Origin: Sympetrum striolatum
Lineage: Eukaryota > Arthropoda > Insecta > Odonata > Libellulidae
Direction: 5' to 3'
DNA: 64,000 nt
Assembly: GCA_947579665.1 (NCBI GenBank)
Contig: OX388343.1
Span: forward strand, 101,685,657-101,749,656
Numbering within the stretch: position 1 is the first letter of the stretch; every line of letters starts with the position of its first letter. Below are positions 12,801 to 25,400 of this stretch, one piece after another. Under the pieces are notes generated by a model that did not search any database, was not told the DNA's origin, and worked only from the letters and a program-made list of their open reading frames with translations. Both the position numbers and the translations under genes were made by a program.

Positions 12801-13748
12801 GGGCCATTCCATGCCAAGTGGTCTAGTGGTCCCCGCTCGACCATCACGGATTTCGATGAAATTTTGTATGGACATTCACACATATCTCTTATGAACATTT
12901 GTAAAGTTTTACTTTCGCCGATGGTATACTTGCTGAGATATAAAAGATTGTTTGACCCCGTGTCGCTGCCTTCTTCAACATGACTATGAGTTTTCAGTAA
13001 CTTTGAGGCGTTGTATCTCAGAGAATTGTTTTATGAAGTAAACACACTTTGGTTATCTTAAACAACTTTTTGCGCTCTATTAAACAAAGTAATAAAAATA
13101 ACTGTAAGAGCGACCTCCTTGCAGAAAATTCTTTGCAAAACTGGCCCAAAAAATTAAAACTTTGGCTTTTTATATTTCAAGAAGAAATGATATAATCAAA
13201 GTGAAACTTATCGCATGATAACATATAAATACATAGTTTATAAATATAAAATTTCATATTCCTAGTACTTTCCATTATTTTAAAAATTGAGTCAACATTT
13301 GACAATTTTTGTAAAAAAGCCAAAAATAGGCTATTTGTACCCTGCTTTTACAAAAAAAGACCCTCTGGAATTTCTTTCGAAAAATTTTTATTAAATAGAG
13401 AATGATTTCAACCCTCTAAAAAAGTATATCTAGTTTTTCATCTCTAGCATATAAGGCCCTAAAAATAGGGACAACTATGAGGATGACATTTGTAAAAACG
13501 GCAAAAATAGGTTATTTTCTGCCCGCTCTTAGAAAAGAAAGACCTTTTCGATACTCTAGTAATTTATTTTCATTTGAAAGAGCATGTTTCAAACCTCTTA
13601 AAAAAGTACACTTGGTTTTTCATCAAGTAAAACTTTACAAAAGTTCATAAGAGATATGTGTGAATGTTCATACAAAATTTCATTGAAATCCGTGATGGTC
13701 GAGCGGGGCACTTCTCTGAAATCAGACCACTTGGCATGGAGTGACTGT
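12801..13748 (+). mobile_element. nested element with long terminal inverted repeats
   Basis: Its ends share CCATGCCAAGTGGTCT and then, after a few mismatches, a long inverted match containing GCTCGACCATCACGGATTTC, ATTTTGTATG and TCACACATATCTCTTATGAAC. The inverted repeats are at least 110 bp each. The related hAT copy lacks this segment: at about 21893-21905 its sequence runs straight from CACACCCTAAAA into CTGTCACATG, so this is a clean secondary insertion. No transposase frame is visible. A target duplication is not obvious, so ends are accurate only to several bases and the superfamily is unassigned. Confidence 0.7.
13310..13630 (+). repeat. diverged tandem duplication inside the nested element
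   Basis: Two related blocks, about 13310-13445 and 13495-13630, share in order GCCAAAAATAGGCTATT/GGCAAAAATAGGTTATT, a Lys-coding-like AAAAGAAAGACC stretch, CAACCCTC/CAAACCTC, an AAAAAGTA run and TTTTTCATC. They are clearly homologous but diverged. Confidence 0.6.
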
Positions 13749-14567
13749 TCAGTCACATGCAACAGATCTAACTGGGCGTTTTATCAACCTGTTTGTCTCT
13801 CAAACGTAATCTTAATCTCTGTTTTCAGGGTGTAAGTTTCGAATTACTTCTTGAATTTTCCCTTGTGTTTTTGCTAGGAGTAAACGAATCAGCACTTTCG
13901 AATTCTTCTCATGGGAATCTTATCTTATGGTGTGAGTCATCTAACAAAAGGATATGGTTTAGAAGTGCATGCGTTGAACATTGTGCGCGAAACACTCGTA
14001 GCGTCCCATTTATATCGATGTCGGCTCTAGGCCTGCTCTGCTACCGAAAACATCAACTTAGCTGTAAACGGAGCCATATTTACTGGCATGCAAAGCTTTC
14101 ACTAAATTTATCAAGCAAATGATTGGGGTTTTGTACTCTTCAGCAGAAAAAGCACAGAGCTAGTCATAGGACTTGACTCTTGAGGGGGGGGGTTTGAACC
14201 CCTAAACTCCCCCCCCCTCGCTACGCCACTGCTTGGGCCTATTTGCAAAATACTCACCGCAAAACTTTCTCACGTCCATTTTGAAGGGAAAACGAAAAAA
14301 AAACTGAAACCTTTGTCTTCTGCTGGCGATTGTCGGACGATACTCAAGGAAGCTTGAGAGAAAGTACATAATCGCATAACCTCGCGCGCTGATCGCATCG
14401 AGAGGCAGTTCTAACCGCATTGTTCACCCTGAAACCGAACTTTTCTTCTTTTGGGAAGGAAGGGGCGAAGGAAAGGAGGGATGGCTGTTGACTCTGCTGC
14501 AAAGTATTGTTAAAATACCATATTTGTGCTGCGCTGGAGGTATAAATGTATTTCCTACGAGGAAGTA

Positions 14568-15498
14568 CCGTATTTGACGGCATATAAGACGCACCTTTTT
14601 TCCTAAATTATGTCTCGAAAAATTTCCCTGCGTCTTATATGTGAAGGTTCAACCTCCACAGGTTAACTTTCAATACTGAATGCTATTTTTAGCCCAGATG
14701 GTCTATACTACCTATTTCGGCTCCATTATATCAGTTATACTCTGATTATGACTTCGGTATTACTTATTATGAACTTCCAACATGTAGTTAGAAAATGAAC
14801 ATTGGGTGGATTTGGACTATTTTAGCGCGATCTGGTAGCGGTATCACGGTATTTTCAGGTTTGGATCTCGCAACCCTGCTGATCATAACAAAACAGTGTG
14901 TCCTCTTCTTGCTGAGTAAAACTATTTGTTTAAAAAAACACCCTCGGAAATATGACTACAGGAAATAATAGAGTAAACTACACTATTCAACATAAACTAT
15001 GAGTGTTAAATTACGCTTAAGTGCATGGAAACAGAGCAGCAGCAAGGCATTTTGGTCCACCACCTACCGAAAAAATGATACGTAGGTATTTGGCGACTGC
15101 AGGAAAATCAATTGAAGACTGCTAAAAAACATAAACATAATATGTTTTCCCCGAATCTGTCATAATAAATATTGTTTCTGCTTTATTTTGTATTTTGTTC
15201 GATTGCTTGCCGTTCAATTATTGAAATATATAATGTCAAAATAGCTTCCGTTTGTTAAATTTTCTTAGTACTAAATATCTTTGGTAATTGCATTTAATAT
15301 TTGGCTTTTTGACATTATTTCTTTGATTGTGTTAATATTTGGCTTTTACGAAACGTGACAACTAAAAGAAACAACATTTTAAGTTATTGTGGTACCGCGC
15401 TTTCGCATGGACTATTAAAACTTTTTTTCCTTGTGAGTGGCCAACTTAATGAGGGTGCGTCTTATATGCCGGTGCGTCTTATATGCCGTCAAATACGG
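14568..15498 (+). mobile_element. TA-flanked inverted-repeat element (ATAAGACGCACC family)
   Basis: Terminal inverted repeats of about 28 bp are identical at both ends, beginning CCGTATTTGACGGCATATAA and continuing GACGCACC. TA lies on each side (14566-14567 and 15499-15500). The right end carries the motif GGCATATAAGACGCACC twice in tandem. No long reading frame is present. TA flanks suggest a Tc1/mariner/pogo-type element, but that class assignment is inference. It lies inside the 4.5-kb hAT-like composite. Confidence 0.7.
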
Positions 15499-15677
15499 TA
15501 CTTTTCCCATCACTGGTGTTTACACGTGCCACCACTTGACTTTGTTTTGGGTCTAAATTCTTTTCAAATACGCTCGTGCCTAAAAATTGTTTCTACAACA
15601 CATCCCGAACCAAAATACGAATGTGTCTCTAGGGGGGGGCAGCTGCCCCCCCCTGCCCCCCCCTGGCGACGCCCATG

Positions 15678-15685
15678 ACTCCAAG
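15678..15685 (+). repeat. target site duplication, right copy
   Basis: ACTCCAAG, identical to 11164-11171. Confidence 0.8.
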
Positions 15686-17256
15686 AGAATTGCCTGAAGA
15701 CCTCAAGCGATCCAATGGAAACATTTTGAGGAAGCCAAGGAGCAGGGGCCTGCCATAGGGTGTCGACCTTTGTCAACTATCGAATGACTAAAGCCGCAAG
15801 CGAATACAATGGATAGTGAGAGGGAAGTGAATAAAAATCATGGAAGACTGATGGAGACTGACCTTATCCTTAAAGAACAAAAGATGCCCGCATGGCGTGT
15901 GAACGGGAGGGGGAGTATAAGGGAATGCGGCTCTGCTGCTCACGCTTACACGAGTTAGAATCAAATGCCTACCACACTGCGATAACGCATACCTCCATCT
16001 TCACATGGCAACAAGCGATCCTTAGTTCTACCAATCCTTGAGTTCACTTAACTCTAAGAATTTGCAAAGAACAGGAACGAGAGTAAGAAACGGCAAAGAA
16101 AAAATAATTAATTAAATATTCTATCAAGAAAGGGTTGCAACTAGGAAATAAAGAGCCCTAGGCTGCAGTTAGTGTTTGAGCCCCTATTGTTTTACAAATT
16201 TTTCCCCTACATCATGAGAGAGCCCACCTGCTGGGCCTTTAGAAGTGCCTATGTTGACCCTTTTCTCAAGAGGGCCCTTTTCCCACAGAATTTAAACATA
16301 ATTATAATCTCTTTACTGGTTTATTTTTAAGAGTATATATTAAAATGGCAAAATTGCCATGACTGAGAGTTCAGTAAATAAAATGGTTAAAAGGAACTAA
16401 TAAAATCTTTGACTAAATAATTTCTCAATGGATAAATGGATGGAGCAGTAAATTTATTAAACTTCGTCACTTTACTTCATCAAAGGATACAACAGCAAAC
16501 AGACAAGATATTGAAGGAGAGTGAGAAAGCCAAGAATTAAATGGATATAACTGAGGATTGAAGGTACAAAATATCTATACTCATAACTAAGACTAGAACC
16601 AGGAATCAAATTACTAGAATGACAAAAAAATAATCTGAAAGAGTAACCTACAGTGAATTGGCAGATAGATGTATTGGGAGGAAATGCATATGCAGGTAAT
16701 AGCAAAGTTTCAAAATTAAATAAAAATGCTGAATGGTAAATAAAACCATTTTCTTTCATCACAACTTATTATCCCAACAAATAAATAAGATTTACCCTTG
16801 TACTTCTAGTAAATGTATGATTTATTGACTCAAAATACAATTAGATGAGGTTTAATACTGTCTATAGAAAATTATTATGGAGATAGGAAATGATTTAGAG
16901 GGTAAATTATTGATGAAAAAAAAAACAAGCTTGGAGAAATCTAGAAAATGAAGACGATATTAAAAATATTTTCTGAAATAAATCAGCTGATTTTATTTTC
17001 ACAGCTACAGCTATGAAACCTCCTGAGAAGTTTCCAGGGTTGGCAAAATATGTGTAAATACAATAGCTGGGTCTATAGCTGTAAATAATTGCTGTATTTA
17101 AATAATACACAGGAAATAAATTCACTGATTTTATTTGTACAGTTGGTAAAAGAGAATGAACTCCCAAGACAATCTTCACAATACTAAGATGGAATTGTGT
17201 GTAAAAAATGGGAATTCAGGATATTGTAACGATCGGGAATAGGACTGGAGTACATA
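15686..17256. other. intergenic DNA between transposons
   Basis: The first few hundred bases continue the pre-insertion sequence from left of 11164. The rest is AT-rich. I see no gene. Confidence 0.4.
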
Positions 17257-17258
17257 TA

Positions 17259-18198
17259 TGAGGGTAGGCTGAAAAGTAATGCACACATGCTTGTAGAACG
17301 TGAACAAAATGAGCTTCAAAATGGTTCCTAGCATTCATAAGTAGCATTCCTCCTTTACACGCCAGCGTAGTTTGATCTCCTTGCATCCAACCAGTGTATT
17401 TTGAGCAGAGTAAATATGGAGATGCGTTCTAGTGCTATGTCAACAAGAGTTAAACAGCGTGCTGTTATTGAATTTTTAACTGCTGAAAAGTGACTCCTAC
17501 TGAAATTCATCATCGTTTAAAGGATGCTTATGGTGACGATGCTGTTGATAGGTCTACTGTCAATCGATGGGTAGTAAAATTTCAAGATTGTGAGCCTGGA
17601 AAAGCTATAATTGTTAAAGAACTATGACTGACTGAACTTTGACTGTGTTTTGGGATGCTCATCAAGTTAATGTGACCAATTATCTGGATTGAGGTGCAAC
17701 GGTAAATTCTTCTCAGTACATTGAGACTCTAAAACATCTCCGACATCGAGTTTGTCATGTAAGAGGCAGCCTGGAGCCAATAATCTTGAAACATTACAAC
17801 GCTCCTACACACACCTTGAGACAACTGAAGAGGCAATGAGAAAGCTGAAGTTTGAACAGATTCCGCAACCTCCTTATTCCTCCGATCTTGCACCTTGCAT
17901 TTTTTACTTTTTTCTATATTCCTGAGACACCTCAAGGGTAATCATTAAACCTCGGACAATTAGGTAAAAGCAGCTATCAAATCATGATTTCAAGAAAACT
18001 CGGAAGAATTTTGTAGTGACAGAATGAAAAAAAATATAACATATTGGGAGAAATGCGTTAGTCTTAATGGTGACTATGTTGAAAAATAAATAAAAGATTT
18101 TGCAGCTTAAGAATTGTACTTTAATTTACTTTCTGACCGATCTCGCTATCTCTTTTTGTTCTACAAGCATGTGTGCATTACTTTTCAGCCTACCCTCA
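17259..18198 (+). mobile_element. mariner element, internally decayed
   Basis: The two ends are a perfect 41-bp inverted repeat beginning TGAGGGTAGGCTGAAAAGTA, flanked by TA on both sides (17257-17258 and 18199-18200), the target used by mariner. At 940 bp it is shorter than the usual roughly 1.3-kb mariner, so part of the interior is lost. Its internal reading frame is a recognisable mariner transposase remnant. It lies in intergenic DNA between two hAT-like elements. Confidence 0.9.
17415..17940 (+). pseudogene. mariner transposase pseudogene
   Basis: Translation in shifting frames gives family segments in the right order: MSTRVKQRAVIEFLTAEK, then after a frameshift EIHHRLKDAYGDDAVDRST and NRWVVKFQD (helix-turn-helix part), then TVFWDAHQVNVTNYL, GATVNSSQYIETL, an HYNAPTHT segment where an active enzyme has HDNARPHT, and PPYSSDLAPCIF where an active enzyme has PPYSPDLAPCDF. 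At least two of the three catalytic aspartates are thus replaced, and several stops and frameshifts interrupt the frame. It cannot make an active transposase. Confidence 0.85.
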
Positions 18199-18200
18199 TA

Positions 18201-20217
18201 GCTCACAGTCTACACGCAATCCAAGTACATTTACAAAAAGAGCAACACTGAAATTGAATTTAAATGTGATGTTCAGCCAATTTAACAAAAATAAATGCTT
18301 TTGTGTGTTTTCAGTTGTGTTTCATAACCTTTGAATGGCTATCTTTCTTGCAAATTTTCTATCAAGTGGAGAATTCAATCAATTCTATTGTTTGCTTTAA
18401 GAAAGATAAGTCATCATGAATTCAATTTTCCTTCTATAGGAATCTATAGATAAAGATATATAGAGCCTTCCTCTAATAGTCTTAGTAATTTTACTCAGAA
18501 ATATTTCATACAGACATTTTTACACAGCAAAACAATTCCAAATGATACATGGGAAAACTATCATTGCAATTCAATAAGTTTGTTAACTGAGATATTCTCA
18601 TAGTTGTTCAGGGAAATTATTTAATTTACAATTTCTTTAAGTTAATATATCTCAAGCCCAAATATTTTCTAGAATATAAAAAACTGAAGAAGATGAAAAA
18701 TTAGAATTACTGTTCAAAACTAAATTTTACAGAACTACACAAGTGATCTTATTCTTATGCTGCAAATTAAGAGAAATTATTGTGGCAATTACCTACATTT
18801 TGGAGGCCACAGGAGTAAAACATGTAATTCAATTATTCAGGAGTAACCTTCCCATAATGTTTATAGACCAACCTTACTACACGCTACTACAACGAATTTT
18901 ACAATTGCTGAGACTCATTGTAGAATTATTGTTTTTCTTTTTATTTAACAAACTAGATGGAATAGAGAGTGAAATGTATTTTTAAAATTATGTTGATACA
19001 AAACTTGCGATGATTAAATATTTAGTAGAATTAACATTGATATCTTATGCATCTCTCAAATATCAATTTTAAATTATTTTTCTTATTCATGTTTCAGAGA
19101 AATTATAAATTGATTAAAAGACAAATATCCAAAGCTCTGGTGACTACTACCTGATAATTCTCAGTCCAAGTATGAACAAAACTTTGGAATTATAGAAAAA
19201 TATACTTGATAGAGTAGATCACACAGAAGATACGCATGCCAAATGTGATTTTTTTAATTCTCAGTTATAAAGCTAAAATAGATTACCTTGAGTGAGAAGA
19301 GAGAGGAAGCTCAATATCTCACAAAATTACAACATAAATCAAGGAGTGCTCAAAACTGTACTCCATTCTAATTTCAACCCATGTAACTTTTGATGATTCT
19401 CTCTTCTCCTTCTATATTATTTCTCGGAAAGTGTGCACTTCCTCCTGTTCCTCACCAACGTACCTTCTAACACTTCTTCTATCAAGGGTATTCTCTTTAT
19501 GGACCTATGTATCACATGCTTCTTCCACTTTTCTTTATAATAATTGCTCTATCCTTCAATGAACACACATTTAGTTCCTGTCTTTTGCTGTTATTCCTTA
19601 TACGGTCTTGTTTTGTGAAACGATTTACTCGTCTAAGAAATTTTATCTGCTTCTATTTTGCTCCAATCTATCTTTCTTGGTCCCCAGTCTTTCCTTATGG
19701 TACCACAAACTCTTTGACAGCTCCCAAACTCCCCGGCTACGGCAGACTTTTTCTCTTTCACTTCCATCTTGCAAATACCTTAAACATGTGTTTTCATGTG
19801 ACTCCTTCCACCTAATTTCAGCTATTCACGTTATTAGTTATATCTTCATCTTCTTCATAATTATGTTACAACCTAGATATTTAAGGTGAGCTACTTATTC
19901 CTTGCTTGATTTCAAACTATGAATTCTGTTGTTATTTATGACTCACATATGCAACATCAGAATCAAATGATCATTTAGTTGTCTCAGCACAGTCATCAGC
20001 CGACCAAATGGATGAGAGCCCAAAAATTGCATGTCAGCGCCTACCCTAATTCTTGATATTCAAATTGATGATTCTTAAACACCCAAAAAGATATACCACA
20101 AAAAGGATTATTCATGAACCTTCTTATAACTTCCAAGCTTATACTGTAATTAGTGTTTTCCCCAAGAGAAACTCTCTTGGTATGACCCTATGTATAAGTA
20201 CTAATCTGATAACTTTA
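18201..20217. other. AT-rich intergenic DNA
   Basis: No supportable gene. A run of overlapping plus-strand frames near 19.5-19.9 kb is rich in Phe, Leu and Ser from T/C-rich DNA and does not resemble a known protein. Confidence 0.45.
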
Positions 20218-20225
20218 ACTCCCAT
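20218..20225 (+). repeat. target site duplication, left copy
   Basis: ACTCCCAT, repeated exactly at 22414-22421. Confidence 0.85.
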
Positions 20226-22413
20226 CAGTGGCGCAGCCAGGATTTGCCAATGGGGGGGTCCAAGGAACCGAAAAATGCCTAACTTACAGGGGCTAGTATA
20301 TTCATGCTCGTTACTTACTACAAATATGTCAATTCCTTCAAAAAATTAATGCATTGAAAACTAGAGGAGTTTAACGCTTGTATGGCCAAATTATTAATCT
20401 TTCAAAGATAGTTGTTTACATAACCGAATTATAGGAAACTTATCATAAGTGTTGTTTGGAATTTTAGTTTGGATACATACAGTATCTATTAAAAAGTCAT
20501 TTTTTTCTATGCTGAAGTTTTATAGTGTTGTAGATGCTACCTTATTTTTTGAGAGTTCTTTCTTCCAAGAGGTTGCCAAGCGTAAGAAGGAAAAAATTAG
20601 TAACGATTATTTGGCAAGCGACATAAAACGTAATATCCACTCATTAGATCCCCACATTGATGCGCCCATGCTTATTTGAATATCTTTTGTTATTAGACTA
20701 TATCATCACCAGGTTTCTTAGGAGTGACTTCATCCCTTGTTTTTAAGTTAACTCCTCTTCCAAGAAACAAAATATCATTGATATCAGATGGTTCTGCTTT
20801 GTTAAAAAACCATTTATATCAGAATTTTCTGGTAGGCTTAGAATTAAGTCTGATTTCGTTATTTATGTATTAGCTAAGTATTCAATTGAATGCATCACAA
20901 ACCGAACATTAAAAATTCGGCTGCATTAAAAATACAGTATAATTTTGATTATATGTAGTTGATATTATAATTGAATTTGCAGAATTAAAGTTACATACCG
21001 AGGTGAAAAAATGAAGTCGTCAACTTACAATTATTTAGAGTAATTCATAGTTAGGTTGTGTAACCAGCAGAGAGCTGACGCAAACCCAGTCTTACGCATT
21101 GTGTTCTAAGAAAACAAAAATTTTCCTTGAATTGAAATTTTGAGGGGGCATTGCATGTTCACGTGGTTGACCGGATAAGTCATGAGATTCGTTGGATTTT
21201 ATTACCAGAGAAAAAATTCGCTCCACTTAAAAGGAAGCTAAAGAATTTAAGCCACAGTTTTAACAGTTAATCAAATTTATTTCAAGCCATCAAGTCACTG
21301 TTCCGATAAATCTGTGCGTACCTTACGCACACAATACCTTTCAGCTGACTGATTTGTTTCTAAAATGGTATATTATTAATAATATAATCGAAAATTATTT
21401 TTTAATGATATATTGTATTTCTCCAACACTTCTTCAAATATCTACGGAAATTCTGTTATTGAATTATTTTCGTAAACATACAGCAAATTAACAAGTAATC
21501 ATAAAATAAGGATCAGTATATTTTATATCAGCCCGAGTAATGAAGAGTCTATTGTACAGACTTTTAAGCGTCCAGAATGCTTAATAAAGGAACCATAGGA
21601 TAATTTAACCTTTGGAATTGTCGCTAAACTCATCTTGAGATTTTCCTTCCAATAACAGCCCTAAAATAAGACAAACTTAATTTACGTATCTATTTATGGT
21701 CATTTCACAAAAAATAACACAACCATTAACTTACGTTTTTCCGACAGAGGCCTTGAGCTATTCGCGGCCTGTGAAAAATATTTCGGATGTCCATCTGTAC
21801 CTTATGAAATCCAAATTAAACTCTCCTTCGATCTGTTTACTGTGAATTTCTTAAAAACACTACTCATGAGCCTAGCTTTGCATTCACACCCTAAAAACTG
21901 TCACATGCAGAAGATCTAACTGAGCGTTTTATCAATCTCTTTGTCTCTTAAACGTAATCTTAATCTCTGTTTTCAGGGTGTAACTTTCGAATTAGTTCTC
22001 GAATGTTCCCTAGTATTTTTGCTAGGAGTTAACGAATCAGCACTTTCGAATTTTTCTCATGGGCATCTTATCTTATGGTGTGTGTCATCGGTGTCATCTA
22101 ACTCAAGGATAGGCTTAAGAAGTGCACGCCTTGAACATTAAGTGCAAAACACTCGTATCTCATTGATATCGATGTCGGCTCTAGGCCTGCTCTACTACTG
22201 AAAACATCACCTTAGCTGAAATCGGAGCCATATTATGCGAAGCTTTTGCTGAATTTATCAAACAAACACGTGAATAGCAGTGTATCTCTAAGACTTGCGT
22301 GATGATTGGGGTTTTGTACTCTTCAGCAGAAAAAAAAAGTTTAGAGCTAGTCTAAGGACTTGAATCTTGGGGGGGGGTTTGAACCCCTAAAACCCCCCCT
22401 CGCTGCGCCACTG
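20226..22413 (+). mobile_element. 2.19-kb non-autonomous hAT element
   Basis: The left end is CAGTGGCGCAGCCAGG and the inward-read right end is CAGTGGCGCAGCGAGGGG, followed on both sides by G/C runs. Exact 8-bp duplications ACTCCCAT flank it, which together with CAGTGGC-type ends fits the hAT superfamily. The interior matches 11217-14231, without that copy's 0.95-kb nested insertion. A short frame near 21941-22141 (motif LLGVNESALSN) is shared with the other copy but resembles no transposase I know. The element has no transposase of its own. Confidence 0.85.
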
Positions 22414-22421
22414 ACTCCCAT
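22414..22421 (+). repeat. target site duplication, right copy
   Basis: ACTCCCAT, identical to 20218-20225. Confidence 0.85.
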
Positions 22422-25400
22422 AGTCTTCAAGTTGTTCAACTGATAATTGTGGAAATTAATATTTTATAAGTATATATAGTATTTATAAGTAAAATCAGTA
22501 TTATCCAAGTTTTGAGGGCTGACAGCTGAAATATCATCATTTTGCACTTATGTGTCTCATCTAAAAAATTAGTGTCATATCAGGGACCATTACTATGGAT
22601 AATTCTACAAGAATATCTATAAAGGATGATCAATCAGGATTACTTTAATTACTATATTTGATATAAATTATTAAAAATTTAATAAAAAATAATATATTAG
22701 ATGGATGAAGATAATTTATTAAAGATCTAGTCTTTTTATGGGTAAAACTGATAAGGCTGAAACACAGTGCTAAATACCAAGTTTGTTACAGTTTCTTAAC
22801 CATGACAAAATTAAGAGAAGTATACAATTAAATGAACACTGGAGGATACAGTGCCTAAAAGAATAGAAAATCAGATAAATAATCAGAGACATACCCATAA
22901 AATATATTTATTTCAAAAAGAATATTTATAATGAATTGCAATATTTTAGATTGGACTTGCATCTTATTTTCCCTTAAAGCGTGAAATAGAAACATACTAA
23001 AAAGAAAATTAATTAAATTCGTCTTAAAATCTTCCATTTTAAAACCAATCCTAGCCCATCTGTAGAATTATTAAATGAATACGTATTTAACTGGTTAACA
23101 TTGGGTTAAGTTGCACACTTTCATGAGCTAAGATAAAGTGCAATTCCATCATTTGTCTACTGGTTTCAATAAAAAGATGACAACAATATTGAGGATGTGT
23201 CAACTAAGATTAGAAAGAAAACCATGATCAGAGTTTTTAATTGGCATGTATTTATTGTAAACTTTTGAAGCATATACACAAGAAGGTGACTCCAGATCAC
23301 CCTTACCAATAGAAACGATGGTCCAAATTTGAATGAAATACTCAGTAAACTTGAAACTCAGCAATATAAAATAATATTGAACACAATCTTCCCAAAAGCT
23401 ATTTCAATCTTATCAAGTCTTACAATCAATAGCACATTCCAACCAACATAAACCAAGTAAAAAAAGATCGTTCAAAATACGTATAACAAATGTATAGAAA
23501 TAATTTTTCAATATTGCATTGCAAGTAATTTTGTCACTAAAGCTTCTAAAAACAAACTTATCTACAGAATAATAATTGGCATTATCTCCATTTAAATTTA
23601 TTGGCATTGTATGCACTCAATATGAATCTAATGTAGCAATTCAGGTCCAAGAAAAATATCAACAGGATAGGTGGAGGAGTAATGTCCAGGCAGGGATTAT
23701 ATTAGACAGTTCCCTTTCATATACAATGAAACAACTTTCACATGAACAATCGAACATGAAGGCAATCATATTAAAATATACATAAGATACTTTGACATAA
23801 TATTGCTCAACATCAAGGATAAGATTTTTAAAAAAGTAAATAGAAGACCCCAATCTGTAATTTCACTTTCAGCACACAATTCACATGTTTTCAGAGTTTG
23901 TTTAGAAATATATATGTATATACTTTTTATTTAATAAGTGAAGCATTTAAAACTCTCTTTAAATTTCTATTTCTTAACATATCTCTTATAATAGGTTCAT
24001 ATTTCTTATGATAGGATCGTATTTCTTATGATAGGACAAGACAAAAAATGGAGGGAAAGCTAATTCCTCAAACAAACAAATATTACTTAAAGGCAATTGG
24101 CAGTAGTTCATAATTGTTTTGAGGTGGCAGCAGCATTTAATTCTTTGCACAAGCACTTTTGTTTGGTGGCCAATGGCTTTTACCTCTTTCTTTCTCTTTC
24201 TGGTGGCTTCTGCAGTGATGGATTGTGAGTAACATTGTGATGTGGTGGTTTATGTGAGGTCCAGTCAAGCTCAGTGCTAGCAACAAAACCTTCACACTTT
24301 TAACTGGAAAAAGAAGCACACAAACGGAAATTGTTATTTACAATTTCACAATAACATGACCAAACATTCAAACTGTCATAAATACGTATTTTTTACATTT
24401 TATTAAGTATAAGTAGAAGGAATACTCTACCAACTTAGACATTTACAATGAAAAGTGCTTAGATCTAAATACCTGAATGAAATCAACTACAAAATTTTAT
24501 AATTCGTGGGTAACCGAGTACATGTGAATCACTGGGATTTGCTAGTAATGCACCCAACATCTGTCCACTCAATAAAGGATTAAAGATATCAATCACAGTT
24601 CAAAGATATAATAATGATTGGGAGCTGGGAAAAAGAAATAAAAGAAATTATAAAACTTACAAAAAGGTTAAATTATCTCAAGCAAAGAATAATGGGATAT
24701 TGAATCTGAATAAATTACTGTCCCAGAACAGTAATGTCCTTTGTTTACTACAGCTTATCTTAACTTATAAGAAACAAGAAAAATCCAAGGAGAGTTCCCC
24801 AGATTAAAATTTCAAGCCCATATTACAATGGCTAAGGTGCAATGAATAATAAACAAAGAATCTACAGGTAAATCATTTAGCAAATAGAGAGGGATTGGGA
24901 AAATGAAACTTTTTAAATATACAGAATAACAGGAAATAATTGTACACTGAAAATAGGGAAATAAAAGGCACTAACTTCCTCCTAAAATGTAAAGAAAGTT
25001 ATCAAGAAAACAGGCAGGCAACTTAGATACATGAAGAAATAGCATTTACTTTGAAGCAGCATCACAGAAAGCAGTCTCAACGTCTCAATAAACATGTTCA
25101 AAGATGAAAAATTAGGATAAAAATGCCTGGGACTGACTAATCAGTTTTGTACAGGATTTTAACTTCTAAAATTCACTTAAATTTCATCCATTTTGAGGGC
25201 CATGCAACTTGAAATTTTTCATTTTTACATCAATAACCACCTAAAAAATTTGATTCCAATAGTAATGAATGATGAGTAAATGAGGCGACAGAATATGAAT
25301 TTTGGACCCATTGATTTGAAATTAATACTTTGATGACCATTGAATGTAAAAATTTCAAATGAATAAACCATACTGTCGCTAATTTACAAGCAAGGTCATT

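Larger units (their letters stand above)
11172..15677 (+). mobile_element. 4.5-kb hAT-like composite element
   Basis: The termini are inverted: the left end begins CAAGGGCGTCGCCAG and, read inward from the right end, the sequence is CATGGGCGTCGCCAGGGGG. Both are followed by G-rich runs and a GCAAGCTGCC/GCAGCTGCC motif. Exact 8-bp duplications ACTCCAAG flank it. From about 11217 to 14231 it matches, in order and over most of its length, the element at 20226-22413, including that element's right end (CTACGCCACTG at 14221-14231), which here is internal. The extra 14232-15677 part contains a TA-flanked element. No transposase reading frame is visible, so it is non-autonomous. The perfect outer duplication says the whole 4.5 kb probably moved as one unit, with other elements landing inside before or after. 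Confidence 0.75.

Noticed and set aside
13793..14122. Plus-strand 109-codon frame inside the first hAT-like copy
   Set aside because: It starts at a non-ATG codon, is interrupted in the sister copy at 21941-22141, and matches no transposase. Treated as part of the repeat and not a gene.
19507..19889. Overlapping hydrophobic frames rich in Phe, Leu and Ser
   Set aside because: They come from T/C-rich DNA, have no family resemblance, no splice-supported extension and no start context.
24137..24319. Minus-strand 60-codon frame with a hydrophobic start
   Set aside because: Looks superficially like a signal peptide, but there is no conserved motif, no neighbouring exon, and it is short enough to be chance.
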